Positions 14,336 to 21,658 of a stretch of 64,000 nucleotides of DNA are shown in pieces. The translations under genes were made by a program, and so were the position numbers. How positions within the stretch are numbered: position 1 is the first letter of the stretch; each line of letters starts with the position of its first letter. The DNA lies in NCBI RefSeq assembly GCF_013266735.1, contig NZ_JABSNU010000014.1, positions 1-64,000 on the forward strand. Reading direction: 5' to 3'. Below the pieces are notes generated by a model that ran no database searches, was not told the origin of the DNA, and saw only the letters and a program-made list of their open reading frames with translations. Source of the stretch: Pedobacter foliorum. Lineage in GTDB: Bacteria; Bacteroidota; Bacteroidia; Sphingobacteriales; Sphingobacteriaceae.

Positions 14336-16582
14336 ATGATTTCGAACAATCATATCACTAATTCTGATAACCAAAACCATTTGCTTTTCTTAGGTGTTAA
14401 GGAAAGAACGGATCGTTTAATGAATTACTTTTTATGGGGGTACTTCATAGTGGGGCTAATCTTTGCGCAATTTTATGATACCTGGTTAATTGCATTTGGA
14501 GTAGGTGGTCTTTCTTTAGTGGCTTATTACTCGGTGAAATATTTTTTACCATCATCCGATCTTTATCAATACGTTTTAAGCGCAGTGCTAGGTGTTTTTA
14601 TGGCGCAGTTTATTTACCAGATGCATGGACTATTCGAAATGCATTTCTTTGCCTTTATTGGCAGTACACTGCTAATCTCCTATGAGAAATGGAAACTACA
14701 GATACCTATGCTAATTGTGGTGATGGTTCATCATGCGGTATTTGGCTATTTGCAAGATAGTGGGGTAAGTGGAATCTATTTTACACGGTTGAGTAATTTT
14801 GATCTGCAGACTTTTATTGTTCATATATTGCTGGCTGCCATGATCTTTTTTATCTGTGGATTATGGGCTTACTTACTAAGGAAATCTAATGAAAGGCAGG
14901 TTGCCCAGACCTTAGCAATGGCCGAACTACAGAAAGAAGCTCAACTATCATTGGTTCGGAAACACAATGAAGAAGTATTGGAAAAGGCCAACGAGAAGCT
15001 TAAGATATCTAACTTAGAATTGGAAAAAGCCAGAGCTGAAGCCGATGGAGCCAATCAGGCCAAAAGCATCTTTCTAGCTAACATGAGTCATGAAATCCGC
15101 ACCCCGATGAATGGGGTAATGGGGATGGCGATGCTTTTAAAGGAAACTGACTTGAACAAAGAGCAGTATATGTTTGCAGATGTGATTGCCAATTGTGGCG
15201 AATCATTGATTAATGTGATCAACGATATACTGGACTTTTCTAAGATAGAATCTGGCAATATGGAATTAGAGTCTGAAGATTTTAATTTACGTAAATGTAT
15301 TGAAGATGTCCTTGATGTTTTCGCAGTTAAATCTACCGAACGTCAGTTGGAATTAGTCTATCATATTGAAGAAGATGTTCCTTCACAAATTGTCGGTGAT
15401 CAGCTACGACTGAGGCAGGTATTGATTAATTTGGTTGGAAACTCTATGAAATTTACTGAGGAGGGTGAGGTTTTTGTAGAGGTTGCTGTGGGGGATATTT
15501 TACAAAATGGGCAGTTCGAATTGAAATTTGCTGTGCGTGATACGGGTATCGGAATAGCAGCCGATAAATTAGGTAATTTGTTTAACTCCTTTTCGCAAGT
15601 TGATTCTTCTACAACCCGTAAGTATGGTGGTACCGGTTTAGGCCTCGCAATCTCACAAAAGCTTGTTAAACTTATGGGTGGCGAAATTAATGTGGAGAGT
15701 GAGCTAGATAAGGGATCGACCTTCTCATTTATGATGCAAACGCAAATTGGAACTAAGTTACTGTTGCCATACGCTAATTACAGCATGGCTGAACATGCCG
15801 GCAAAAAAGTAATGATTGTTGATGATAATGATACAAACCTGACCATTTTAAATAAGCAGCTTGGGTATTGGAACTTACAGCCCATATCCGCTAGTTCGGC
15901 TAAACAAGCATTATCAATGCTGTCGGTTGATTCGGCAATTGACTTGGTGATTACAGATATGCAAATGCCTGGAATGGACGGTGTAATGCTGGCTAAGTTG
16001 ATGAAGCTCCGCTTTCCGAATATTCCGATTCTTTTGCTCAGTTCTATTGGCGAACAATTTGAAGAGGATCAACGTGGTCTGTTTTATTCGGTAATGACAA
16101 AGCCTATCCGCCAACATATCCTTAGTAAACAAATCTCAGATGCATTGCAAATAAGAACGGATGCAGAAATAGAAGGACAGGTATCTCATAACAAATTGTC
16201 TGCTGATTTTTCAATAAATTACCCTTGCGAATTGCTGATAGCAGAGGATAAATTAATAAACCAATTGGTAATCGTTAATGTTCTTAATCGATTGGGTTAT
16301 AAACCCGATGTGGTGAATAATGGGGAAGAGGCCATTGAGGCTGTTAATAAAAAAGATTATGACATTGTCTTCATGGACGTACAAATGCCAGTAATGGATG
16401 GCTTAGCAGCAACCAGGTTGATCAGAAAAAAGCAATTGAAACAGCCGGTTATTATTGCTTTAACAGCAAATGCGCTAAAAGGTGATGACCAAGATTGTTT
16501 AGATGCCGGGATGGACGATTATATTGGTAAACCAGTTCGCTTAGAAGATTTGATGGATAAACTTGAAAAATGGAGCAATTAG
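14336..16582 (+). CDS. Hybrid sensor histidine kinase with polytopic N-terminal sensor and two receiver domains
   Basis: 748 residues. Residues about 30-185 form about six membrane helices holding conserved-looking His residues: H97, the E101-M102-H103 triad and H132-H133. These could bind a metal or heme, but that is inference. A coiled coil (about 190-240) leads to the HisKA dimerisation helix with phospho-acceptor H252 (NMSHEIRTPMNG). The ATPase domain has N box NLVGNSMKFT, RDTGIGIA and GGTGLGLAIS. Two receiver domains follow, with phospho-acceptor Asp at 541 (ITDMQMPGMDG) and 681 (FMDVQMPVMDG). The first receiver shows VMTKP as its Lys switch; the second has IGKP. No Hpt domain or DNA-binding output is present, so an external phosphotransfer protein or response regulator is needed. 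It is cotranscribed with the CPC thioredoxin-like protein. Its end overlaps the convergent DUF5009 gene by 4 bp. Confidence 0.92.
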   Translation: MISNNHITNSDNQNHLLFLGVKERTDRLMNYFLWGYFIVGLIFAQFYDTWLIAFGVGGLSLVAYYSVKYFLPSSDLYQYVLSAVLGVFMAQFIYQMHGLFEMHFFAFIGSTLLISYEKWKLQIPMLIVVMVHHAVFGYLQDSGVSGIYFTRLSNFDLQTFIVHILLAAMIFFICGLWAYLLRKSNERQVAQTLAMAELQKEAQLSLVRKHNEEVLEKANEKLKISNLELEKARAEADGANQAKSIFLANMSHEIRTPMNGVMGMAMLLKETDLNKEQYMFADVIANCGESLINVINDILDFSKIESGNMELESEDFNLRKCIEDVLDVFAVKSTERQLELVYHIEEDVPSQIVGDQLRLRQVLINLVGNSMKFTEEGEVFVEVAVGDILQNGQFELKFAVRDTGIGIAADKLGNLFNSFSQVDSSTTRKYGGTGLGLAISQKLVKLMGGEINVESELDKGSTFSFMMQTQIGTKLLLPYANYSMAEHAGKKVMIVDDNDTNLTILNKQLGYWNLQPISASSAKQALSMLSVDSAIDLVITDMQMPGMDGVMLAKLMKLRFPNIPILLLSSIGEQFEEDQRGLFYSVMTKPIRQHILSKQISDALQIRTDAEIEGQVSHNKLSADFSINYPCELLIAEDKLINQLVIVNVLNRLGYKPDVVNNGEEAIEAVNKKDYDIVFMDVQMPVMDGLAATRLIRKKQLKQPVIIALTANALKGDDQDCLDAGMDDYIGKPVRLEDLMDKLEKWSN

Positions 16583-17688
16583 ACCTTTATGAAAATCTTC
16601 TTTTTATAAAGGAAATAAAGAAATAACCAACAGGTAGCAAAGTATCCAGCCTTACTTATCACAACCCCGATATTCTCGGGAGAGTGGCTTATTATTCCTC
16701 CAAGAAAGAAGTTTGATATATGGTCAAAATCAATTATATGCTGAGCCAGATAGATTGTGATTGAATTTAGACCAACCACACGGAATAGAAATGAATACTT
16801 TGTATATCCCTTTACATCCAACACATAGTAGAATAAAACAAATGAGAGTAAGGAGTAGCCCGATACAACACACACAAACGAACTTGTCCATAATTTTTTG
16901 TTTACCGGGAATACAGTTGCCCATAACAATCCAATGGTGATAAAGGCGATAGCCGCTACAATCATATAGGTCATCTTCTTTTTCTGTGAAACTTGTTCAT
17001 TTGGCAATTGAACCAGTTTTCCGGTAAACATTCCCATTAAAGCCATAGCAATTGCCGGCAGTGTACTTAAAATACCCTCGGGATCAAAATCCCCATAAGC
17101 AAATTGACCCGGTAGTAGCATTCTGTCAATAGTACCAACCAGATTATTCTCAAGAGAAAATGGAGTAGCCGAATCAGGCACCAACCACAGTATTAACCAA
17201 TAGCCAACTAGCATAACTGCAGCAAAAATGACGTTGGTTTTAGTATTGAATTTTACAAATAGCAAGGCTGCAAACATCCAGGCAAGACCAATGCGGGCTA
17301 AAACACTTGCATAACGTAGGTGTTCGAAATCCAATTTGAATAAGCCATTATAAACAAAGCCCAATACGACAAGCATTAGTCCTCGTTTTATAATCTTGAA
17401 ATAAATTTCCTTTTCAGACTTTCCTGCCGACCGTTGCTTGTCCAATGAGAAAGGGAATGAAATTCCAGCGATGAAAAGGAATAATGGGAAGATGGTATCG
17501 TGATGAGTTAATCCATTCCATTCCACGTGTTCCATTTGTTTTCCTAACCAGATCATCGTACTGGAATCAGGGAATAGGTTGGTTACAGCAACAACTAGTC
17601 CGGCTAACCCCATGATAAAAAACATATCAAATCCTCTGAGGGCGTCTAAAGACATTAATCGTGTATTTTTCTGCTCTTGCAACATCAT
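16579..17688 (-). CDS. DUF5009 / heparan-alpha-glucosaminide N-acetyltransferase-like membrane protein
   Basis: A 369-residue polytopic membrane protein with about 10 helices. The N-terminus RLMSLDALRGFDMFFIMG, followed by WNGLTHHDTIFPLFLFIAGISFPFSL, is the hallmark of the NagX/HGSNAT-like acyltransferase family (DUF5009/DUF1624). The His in the HHDTIFP loop is the likely catalytic residue by analogy with HGSNAT, which acetylates glucosamine from acetyl-CoA across a membrane. Bacteroidota often carry it near glycan-degradation loci. Here it stands alone and convergent with the kinase; the acceptor sugar is unknown. MM at the start leaves the choice of first or second Met open. Confidence 0.88.
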   Translation of the reverse strand: MMLQEQKNTRLMSLDALRGFDMFFIMGLAGLVVAVTNLFPDSSTMIWLGKQMEHVEWNGLTHHDTIFPLFLFIAGISFPFSLDKQRSAGKSEKEIYFKIIKRGLMLVVLGFVYNGLFKLDFEHLRYASVLARIGLAWMFAALLFVKFNTKTNVIFAAVMLVGYWLILWLVPDSATPFSLENNLVGTIDRMLLPGQFAYGDFDPEGILSTLPAIAMALMGMFTGKLVQLPNEQVSQKKKMTYMIVAAIAFITIGLLWATVFPVNKKLWTSSFVCVVSGYSLLSFVLFYYVLDVKGYTKYSFLFRVVGLNSITIYLAQHIIDFDHISNFFLGGIISHSPENIGVVISKAGYFATCWLFLYFLYKKKIFIKV

Positions 17689-17834
17689 AAAATATTATAA
17701 TTTATTATCTCAAAGAGTAAGATATAAATTATATGTTATTTTTTTTGCTAAATAGATCATTAAACACAAAATAGATATAAACTGGTTAGAGAAACCCCGC
17801 ACTAATTACCGAACTAATTGGGGGGTACATATTC

Positions 17835-19808
17835 TCAGAAATGGTGTATTAAAATTCGACTATAATTTTTTGTTGCATATTCCATTGAAACATTAATGTT
17901 GAAATTATTACAACCTTTATCATCTTCTAAGTTGTTTATATATTCGGCTACATCTGGGCTGTTGAATTGATTAATTGGACCTCGAAACCAGAATTTTTGT
18001 GTCGAGGTTGTGCTTAATGGGATACTATTGATTGGCAGATTGCACCTAATTAGACCAAATTCGTATTTTGAGGCTAAATACCAATCTGTATTTGAAATGG
18101 TGTTGCTAAATGGTCCAGAATTAATAATTTCATTATATTCCATATATCTCCAACTATTTCTTGTTTGATAAACGTAGGTGCCAAAGTTATTTTCTACAAT
18201 TACTCGATCCGAACTATAGCTTCCTTTATCAAAGAACACAATACCCGATTTTGGGCCTTTATCGCCAATTTTATACACTTTTGTAGGAATTGTATCTACA
18301 TCAAAGGTAGCTTGTTGGGTAGTGCTCACTTTCTTGCCGGTAGCCGGTTGTGTGTAGGTAACCGTGTATGTAAATGACACTTTGGTTTTAATATTGTTTT
18401 TATAATTGGCTGTCGATAATAGTAACTGTTGATAGACATCTTCTGCCGCCTGCATATCAATGTCGGGGTTGCTTACATTACTAATGGTAATGTATTTAGG
18501 AAGTAGCCTTTTCGTTTTTTCTTTTGCTTTGATCAAAACAGGCGAGATATAAGCATTGTATGTGCTCTTAACCTTGGAAAGTAAGAAACCAAATTTAGCC
18601 TTAATTTCATCAAGTTTGATTTTTATCTTATTGTCTGTGGTAGCCAACTCATTGTTGCTTTGTATATACCCTGCAATTTCCTGGTTTGATGTGGTTTCAT
18701 CGCTTTTTGTAATGTTTCTAAAACCTCCTGTTAATTTTTGAACGATCTCTTTCGCTTTCGAAAATACTATAGGTGTATTTGGTTCACTGTTTTCAATGCT
18801 CTCCGAAACGTATTGTTCATTTGCTATTTCTTCGTTCAATCTTCTGGCATATGATTTTAAAACACCTGCTGATAGTATCAGTATTGTGCCTGCTGCTGCA
18901 GCACCAATTAACATATTTTGTGCTGTAGCTAGTACTGGTGGAGGTAAAGCAGCCAAATATGCAACAAAACCAAAACTTGTAAGTGCTCCTGCTAGAGCGA
19001 AGTTAGCTCCAGTCGAAGCAAAAGCCGCTTTGTTCTTTTTGTCAGAAAACTCGCTACTGTTATCGGGCGAAAGATTTATCCAAGAAAAAGGGGGGTCGTC
19101 TGATGCACTCGTTTTAACATAGTTGTTAGCAAAAGAGGGTATTGCAGCATAAGTAGGAGTGCTTCTATCCCTTGTGATTTTGTATTTATTATTCGGGAGT
19201 ACGCCTAAGGGGCTCTGCAATTTGGCAATGCTGCTATTAGTTTGTGCTAAAACAGTTTGCGCTTGATAGGCAATTAATTGCTTCTCATCTGCATCGGCGT
19301 TATTCATGTATTCTGACAATTGATCCGTTAACTGATGCATAAACTCTCCTTCTTTTGTAGAGGCAGCACCAGCAGTAACCAAACTATCTGCAATTTTATT
19401 GTAGTGATTTATAGTTTGCATAATAGTATTTGTCGGATTAGCAATGATTGTATAATCAGACATAGTTATCGATGGATTGTTGGCTGCCTTTAATTTAGAC
19501 AAATCAATAGTGTAATTTCCCGGAGGTAACACAGGAACACAAAATACATACTGAAAAGAATCTATTTTTACAATCTGAACTTGTTTTCCGCCTAATGTAA
19601 TTATGATAGTGCTTGCATCCGAAGCCTTGTCGCTAGTAAGTGTAACAAACATGCCTGGCTTTACTCTCGAAGAATCCGTTTTGAATTGAATTGTTTTTTC
19701 AGGTTCTGGTGAAGGTTCCATGTGTTTGTCTTTTTTACTGCAAGAAAATAATAGGGAAACCAGGAAAAACAAACTACTTATAGCAGTTACAGAAATCGCC
19801 TTTTTCAT
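17835..19808 (-). CDS. Large putative lipoprotein of unknown function
   Basis: 657 residues. The signal peptide ends at LLFSC, so Cys23 is probably lipidated; a charged linker (SKKDKHMEPSPEPE) follows. Residues about 40-115 look like a beta-sandwich (VKPGMFVTLTSDKASDASTIIITLGG...). A helical middle region holds an Ala/Gly/Leu-rich hydrophobic stretch (about 265-310) that could insert into a membrane. The C-terminal 145 residues start with KIGDKGPKSGIVFFDKGSYSSDRVI and contain TDWYLASKYEFGLIRCNL. This resembles the Lcl/DUF1566-type domain of surface proteins, in which a G.GGIVFY..G opening and a W.LPS..E motif are usual. I do not recognise the whole protein. It stands alone, with long non-coding DNA upstream. 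Confidence 0.6.
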   Translation of the reverse strand: MKKAISVTAISSLFFLVSLLFSCSKKDKHMEPSPEPEKTIQFKTDSSRVKPGMFVTLTSDKASDASTIIITLGGKQVQIVKIDSFQYVFCVPVLPPGNYTIDLSKLKAANNPSITMSDYTIIANPTNTIMQTINHYNKIADSLVTAGAASTKEGEFMHQLTDQLSEYMNNADADEKQLIAYQAQTVLAQTNSSIAKLQSPLGVLPNNKYKITRDRSTPTYAAIPSFANNYVKTSASDDPPFSWINLSPDNSSEFSDKKNKAAFASTGANFALAGALTSFGFVAYLAALPPPVLATAQNMLIGAAAAGTILILSAGVLKSYARRLNEEIANEQYVSESIENSEPNTPIVFSKAKEIVQKLTGGFRNITKSDETTSNQEIAGYIQSNNELATTDNKIKIKLDEIKAKFGFLLSKVKSTYNAYISPVLIKAKEKTKRLLPKYITISNVSNPDIDMQAAEDVYQQLLLSTANYKNNIKTKVSFTYTVTYTQPATGKKVSTTQQATFDVDTIPTKVYKIGDKGPKSGIVFFDKGSYSSDRVIVENNFGTYVYQTRNSWRYMEYNEIINSGPFSNTISNTDWYLASKYEFGLIRCNLPINSIPLSTTSTQKFWFRGPINQFNSPDVAEYINNLEDDKGCNNFNINVSMEYATKNYSRILIHHF

Positions 19809-20135
19809 TTTACATTTGAGTTAAATTAAACACGTTAGTTTTTTGGATAGTTTGGTGTGCGTTATGCTAATACCCCTAATAATGTGCCGTTTGTTTTATT
19901 TTCTACCTAAAAGCAGACATCAATTGAAACGGAAGTACTATTTTTTTCATAATGAAGTCTTTTAAAGGTTCTATATAAAAATAGGCTATGTAAAAGCAAG
20001 AAAAAATACCTAATGCTAGGTATTTTTGTATAGGCCTCTGCAAATTTGACTATTAACCGATCACGGCTTAAAAGAAGGTAATAGCAATTCACTGCTTAAA
20101 AGAAGGTAATGATAATTGTATAAGCGATCGTAATC

Positions 20136-20242
20136 CTGAATTCGTCATGCCGGCGAAGGCCGGTATCAGGATCCCACACTAGCAGGGCTTTCTTTCTCTT
20201 GAGTGATGCCGATACCGGTTTTCGCCGGCATGACGAATTCAG
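20136..20242. repeat. Dispersed inverted-repeat element, copy A (REP/MITE-like)
   Basis: A 32-bp arm at 20136-20167 (beginning CTGAATTCGTCATGCCGG) pairs with 20211-20242 with two mismatches. The 43-nt centre includes CACTAGCAGGGCTTTCTTTC and CTCTTGAG. The same centre and right arm recur at 40610-40711, and a related element lies at 48399-48483. It is GC-rich against an AT-rich background, has no coding capacity, and is probably mobilised in trans or acts as a transcription-end structure. Confidence 0.85.
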
Positions 20243-20377
20243 TATAGTGAACGTGTTTTGTCATTGGTAATTTATTTTGCTTCGCAGCTTCTTAGAGGTC
20301 AGGATCTCTCAGTTTATACCCCTTGTTTTGGTGTGCACCCGGTCGGAATCGGCTGTATACCCAGTCGAGAATACTGA

Positions 20378-20465
20378 GGGGTAAATCAGGCTTTTCTCAG
20401 GCTCTTCTCAGGCTAACCTGAGGTAAATCGCCTGATTTGACCCTGCCGAAGTCCTGCTTTACCCC
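20378..20465. repeat. Nested palindrome with tandem TCTCAGGCT
   Basis: Outer arms are GGGGTAAA (20378-20385) and TTTACCCC (20458-20465). Within these, GGGTAAATCAGGC can pair with GCCTGATTTGACCC through one bulge. Inside that are two TCTCAGGCT copies and a small hairpin CTCAGG-CTAA-CCTGAG. The design recalls the CTCAGACT element at 4816-4895. It is not coding. Confidence 0.55.
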
Positions 20466-20519
20466 TGGTTGATCTACTGACGATATCCTTATGGAATTTG
20501 CTCTAGTACGAAAAAAACA

Positions 20520-20559
20520 TTTGCAGATAATTATTAAATTATTATGTTTGTACATACTG
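20520..20559 (+). promoter_or_regulatory. Distal promoter of the GH92 operon
   Basis: TTTG (20520-20523), exactly 19 nt, then TATGTTTG (20543-20550): a perfect match to the Bacteroidota promoter pattern. The 17-mer TATGTTTGTACATACTG (20543-20559) recurs at 20631 with one change. Confidence 0.7.
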
Positions 20560-20630
20560 TGCTCTTTATGTTCTTTTATTGCTGCTGATGTTAGTTTTTC
20601 ATTAATAAATAGTGTTTCTGGTATGTTTTA

Positions 20631-20647
20631 TATGTTTGTACATATTG
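20631..20647 (+). promoter_or_regulatory. Proximal promoter word of the GH92 operon
   Basis: TATGTTTGTACATATTG repeats the distal promoter word 88 bp downstream with one mismatch. TATGTTTG fits TAnnTTTG, but no TTTG sits 19 nt upstream, so it may be a weaker or regulator-dependent promoter. It would give a 5' leader of about 70 nt before the first gene. Confidence 0.55.
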
Positions 20648-20717
20648 GTTTTTGATTGATTTAAGCACGGTAACACCATAATGAAGCTTCTAAAACTTAA
20701 AATTTATAAAACCTGAA

Positions 20718-21635
20718 ATGAGATTTACCCTATTCTTTTTAACATTTACCCTGTTTTTTTTAAACTGTGAGGCTCAAAAGCAACCTGGTACCTTTAAGGT
20801 AATGTCATGGAATATACTGCACGGAGCAAATGATAGTGAGAATGGAAAAGCACATGCCGTACAGATTATAAGAGAAATAAATCCGGATGTAATATTGATG
20901 GTGGAAACTTACGGTTCAGGTAAAGAAATAGCCGATGCCTTAGGGTATAATTTTCATTTAATTGCTCCAGAAGGAACTGCTTTAAATGATAAGAGTGTTA
21001 ATTTGTCAATAATATCAAGATATCCCTTTGGAGAAAGAATTGATACTAAATTTCCTTTTTATTTGGGTGGAAGAGAAGTCATCATCCAAAACCAAAAGAT
21101 AAGATTTTTCTCGAATTGGTTTCATTATTTACCATGGGAAAACGAGCCTGAAAAATTAGGTAAAACGACAGCAGAGCTTCTTGTTTGGGAAAAATCAGGA
21201 GCTAAATACGAAATGATACAAAAGGTGCTGCCTTACATAAAAAAGTATGCTGCAGAAACGGACTCAATACCGATGATACTTGGTGGAGATTTAAATACCC
21301 CGTCTCATTTGGATTGGGGTAAGAATACTAAGAAAATACATAATAATTTGGTGGTTCCATGGTATTCAACAAAAGTATTAGAAGACCTAGAGCTGATAGA
21401 TACTTATAGAACCTTGAATCCAAATGCGATGACCCATCCTGGTATTACATGGCATACCAAAGGCGAAAATGATGACCATCGTATAGATTATATATTTTTC
21501 AAAAGCCCAAAGCTAAAAGCAATAAAGTCTGAGTCTTACAAGGTGTTTTTTAATGACACAATAAAATTGAATGGTAAAGAAATTTTATACCCTTCTGATC
21601 ATGGTTTTGTAGTAACAACATTTAAAATAAAGTAA
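20718..21635 (+). CDS. Secreted endonuclease/exonuclease/phosphatase-superfamily protein
   Basis: A 305-residue exported enzyme. The signal sequence ends near FFLNCEAQ and might be a lipobox with Cys17, but Asn before the Cys is atypical. The metal-dependent EEP fold shows VMSWNILHG, NPDVILMVET with the metal Glu, GGDLNTPSH, DDHRIDYIFFKS and the final YPSDHGFVV. The superfamily includes nucleases and sugar or lipid phosphodiesterases. Being first in an operon with two alpha-mannosidases and exported, it more likely removes phosphate or phosphodiester decorations from a mannan-type glycan than cuts DNA; that is inference. The next gene begins 23 bp later. Confidence 0.85.
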   Translation: MRFTLFFLTFTLFFLNCEAQKQPGTFKVMSWNILHGANDSENGKAHAVQIIREINPDVILMVETYGSGKEIADALGYNFHLIAPEGTALNDKSVNLSIISRYPFGERIDTKFPFYLGGREVIIQNQKIRFFSNWFHYLPWENEPEKLGKTTAELLVWEKSGAKYEMIQKVLPYIKKYAAETDSIPMILGGDLNTPSHLDWGKNTKKIHNNLVVPWYSTKVLEDLELIDTYRTLNPNAMTHPGITWHTKGENDDHRIDYIFFKSPKLKAIKSESYKVFFNDTIKLNGKEILYPSDHGFVVTTFKIK

Positions 21636-21658
21636 AAGCTATCGTAACCACATCACTA

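Larger units (their letters stand above)
19809..20717. other. 909-bp gene-free region rich in palindromes and promoters
   Basis: No credible coding frame; the only open frame, a minus-strand 61-codon stretch near 19907-20092, is low complexity. The region contains a dispersed inverted-repeat element (20136-20242), a second compound palindrome (20378-20465), a direct repeat AAAAGAAGGTAAT at about 20068 and 20098, and two near-identical promoter words serving the GH92 operon (20543, 20631). Confidence 0.7.

Noticed and set aside
19907..20092. Minus-strand 61-codon frame in the long gene-free region
   Set aside because: Starts in AT-rich DNA, gives a low-complexity translation, and has no promoter or neighbour.
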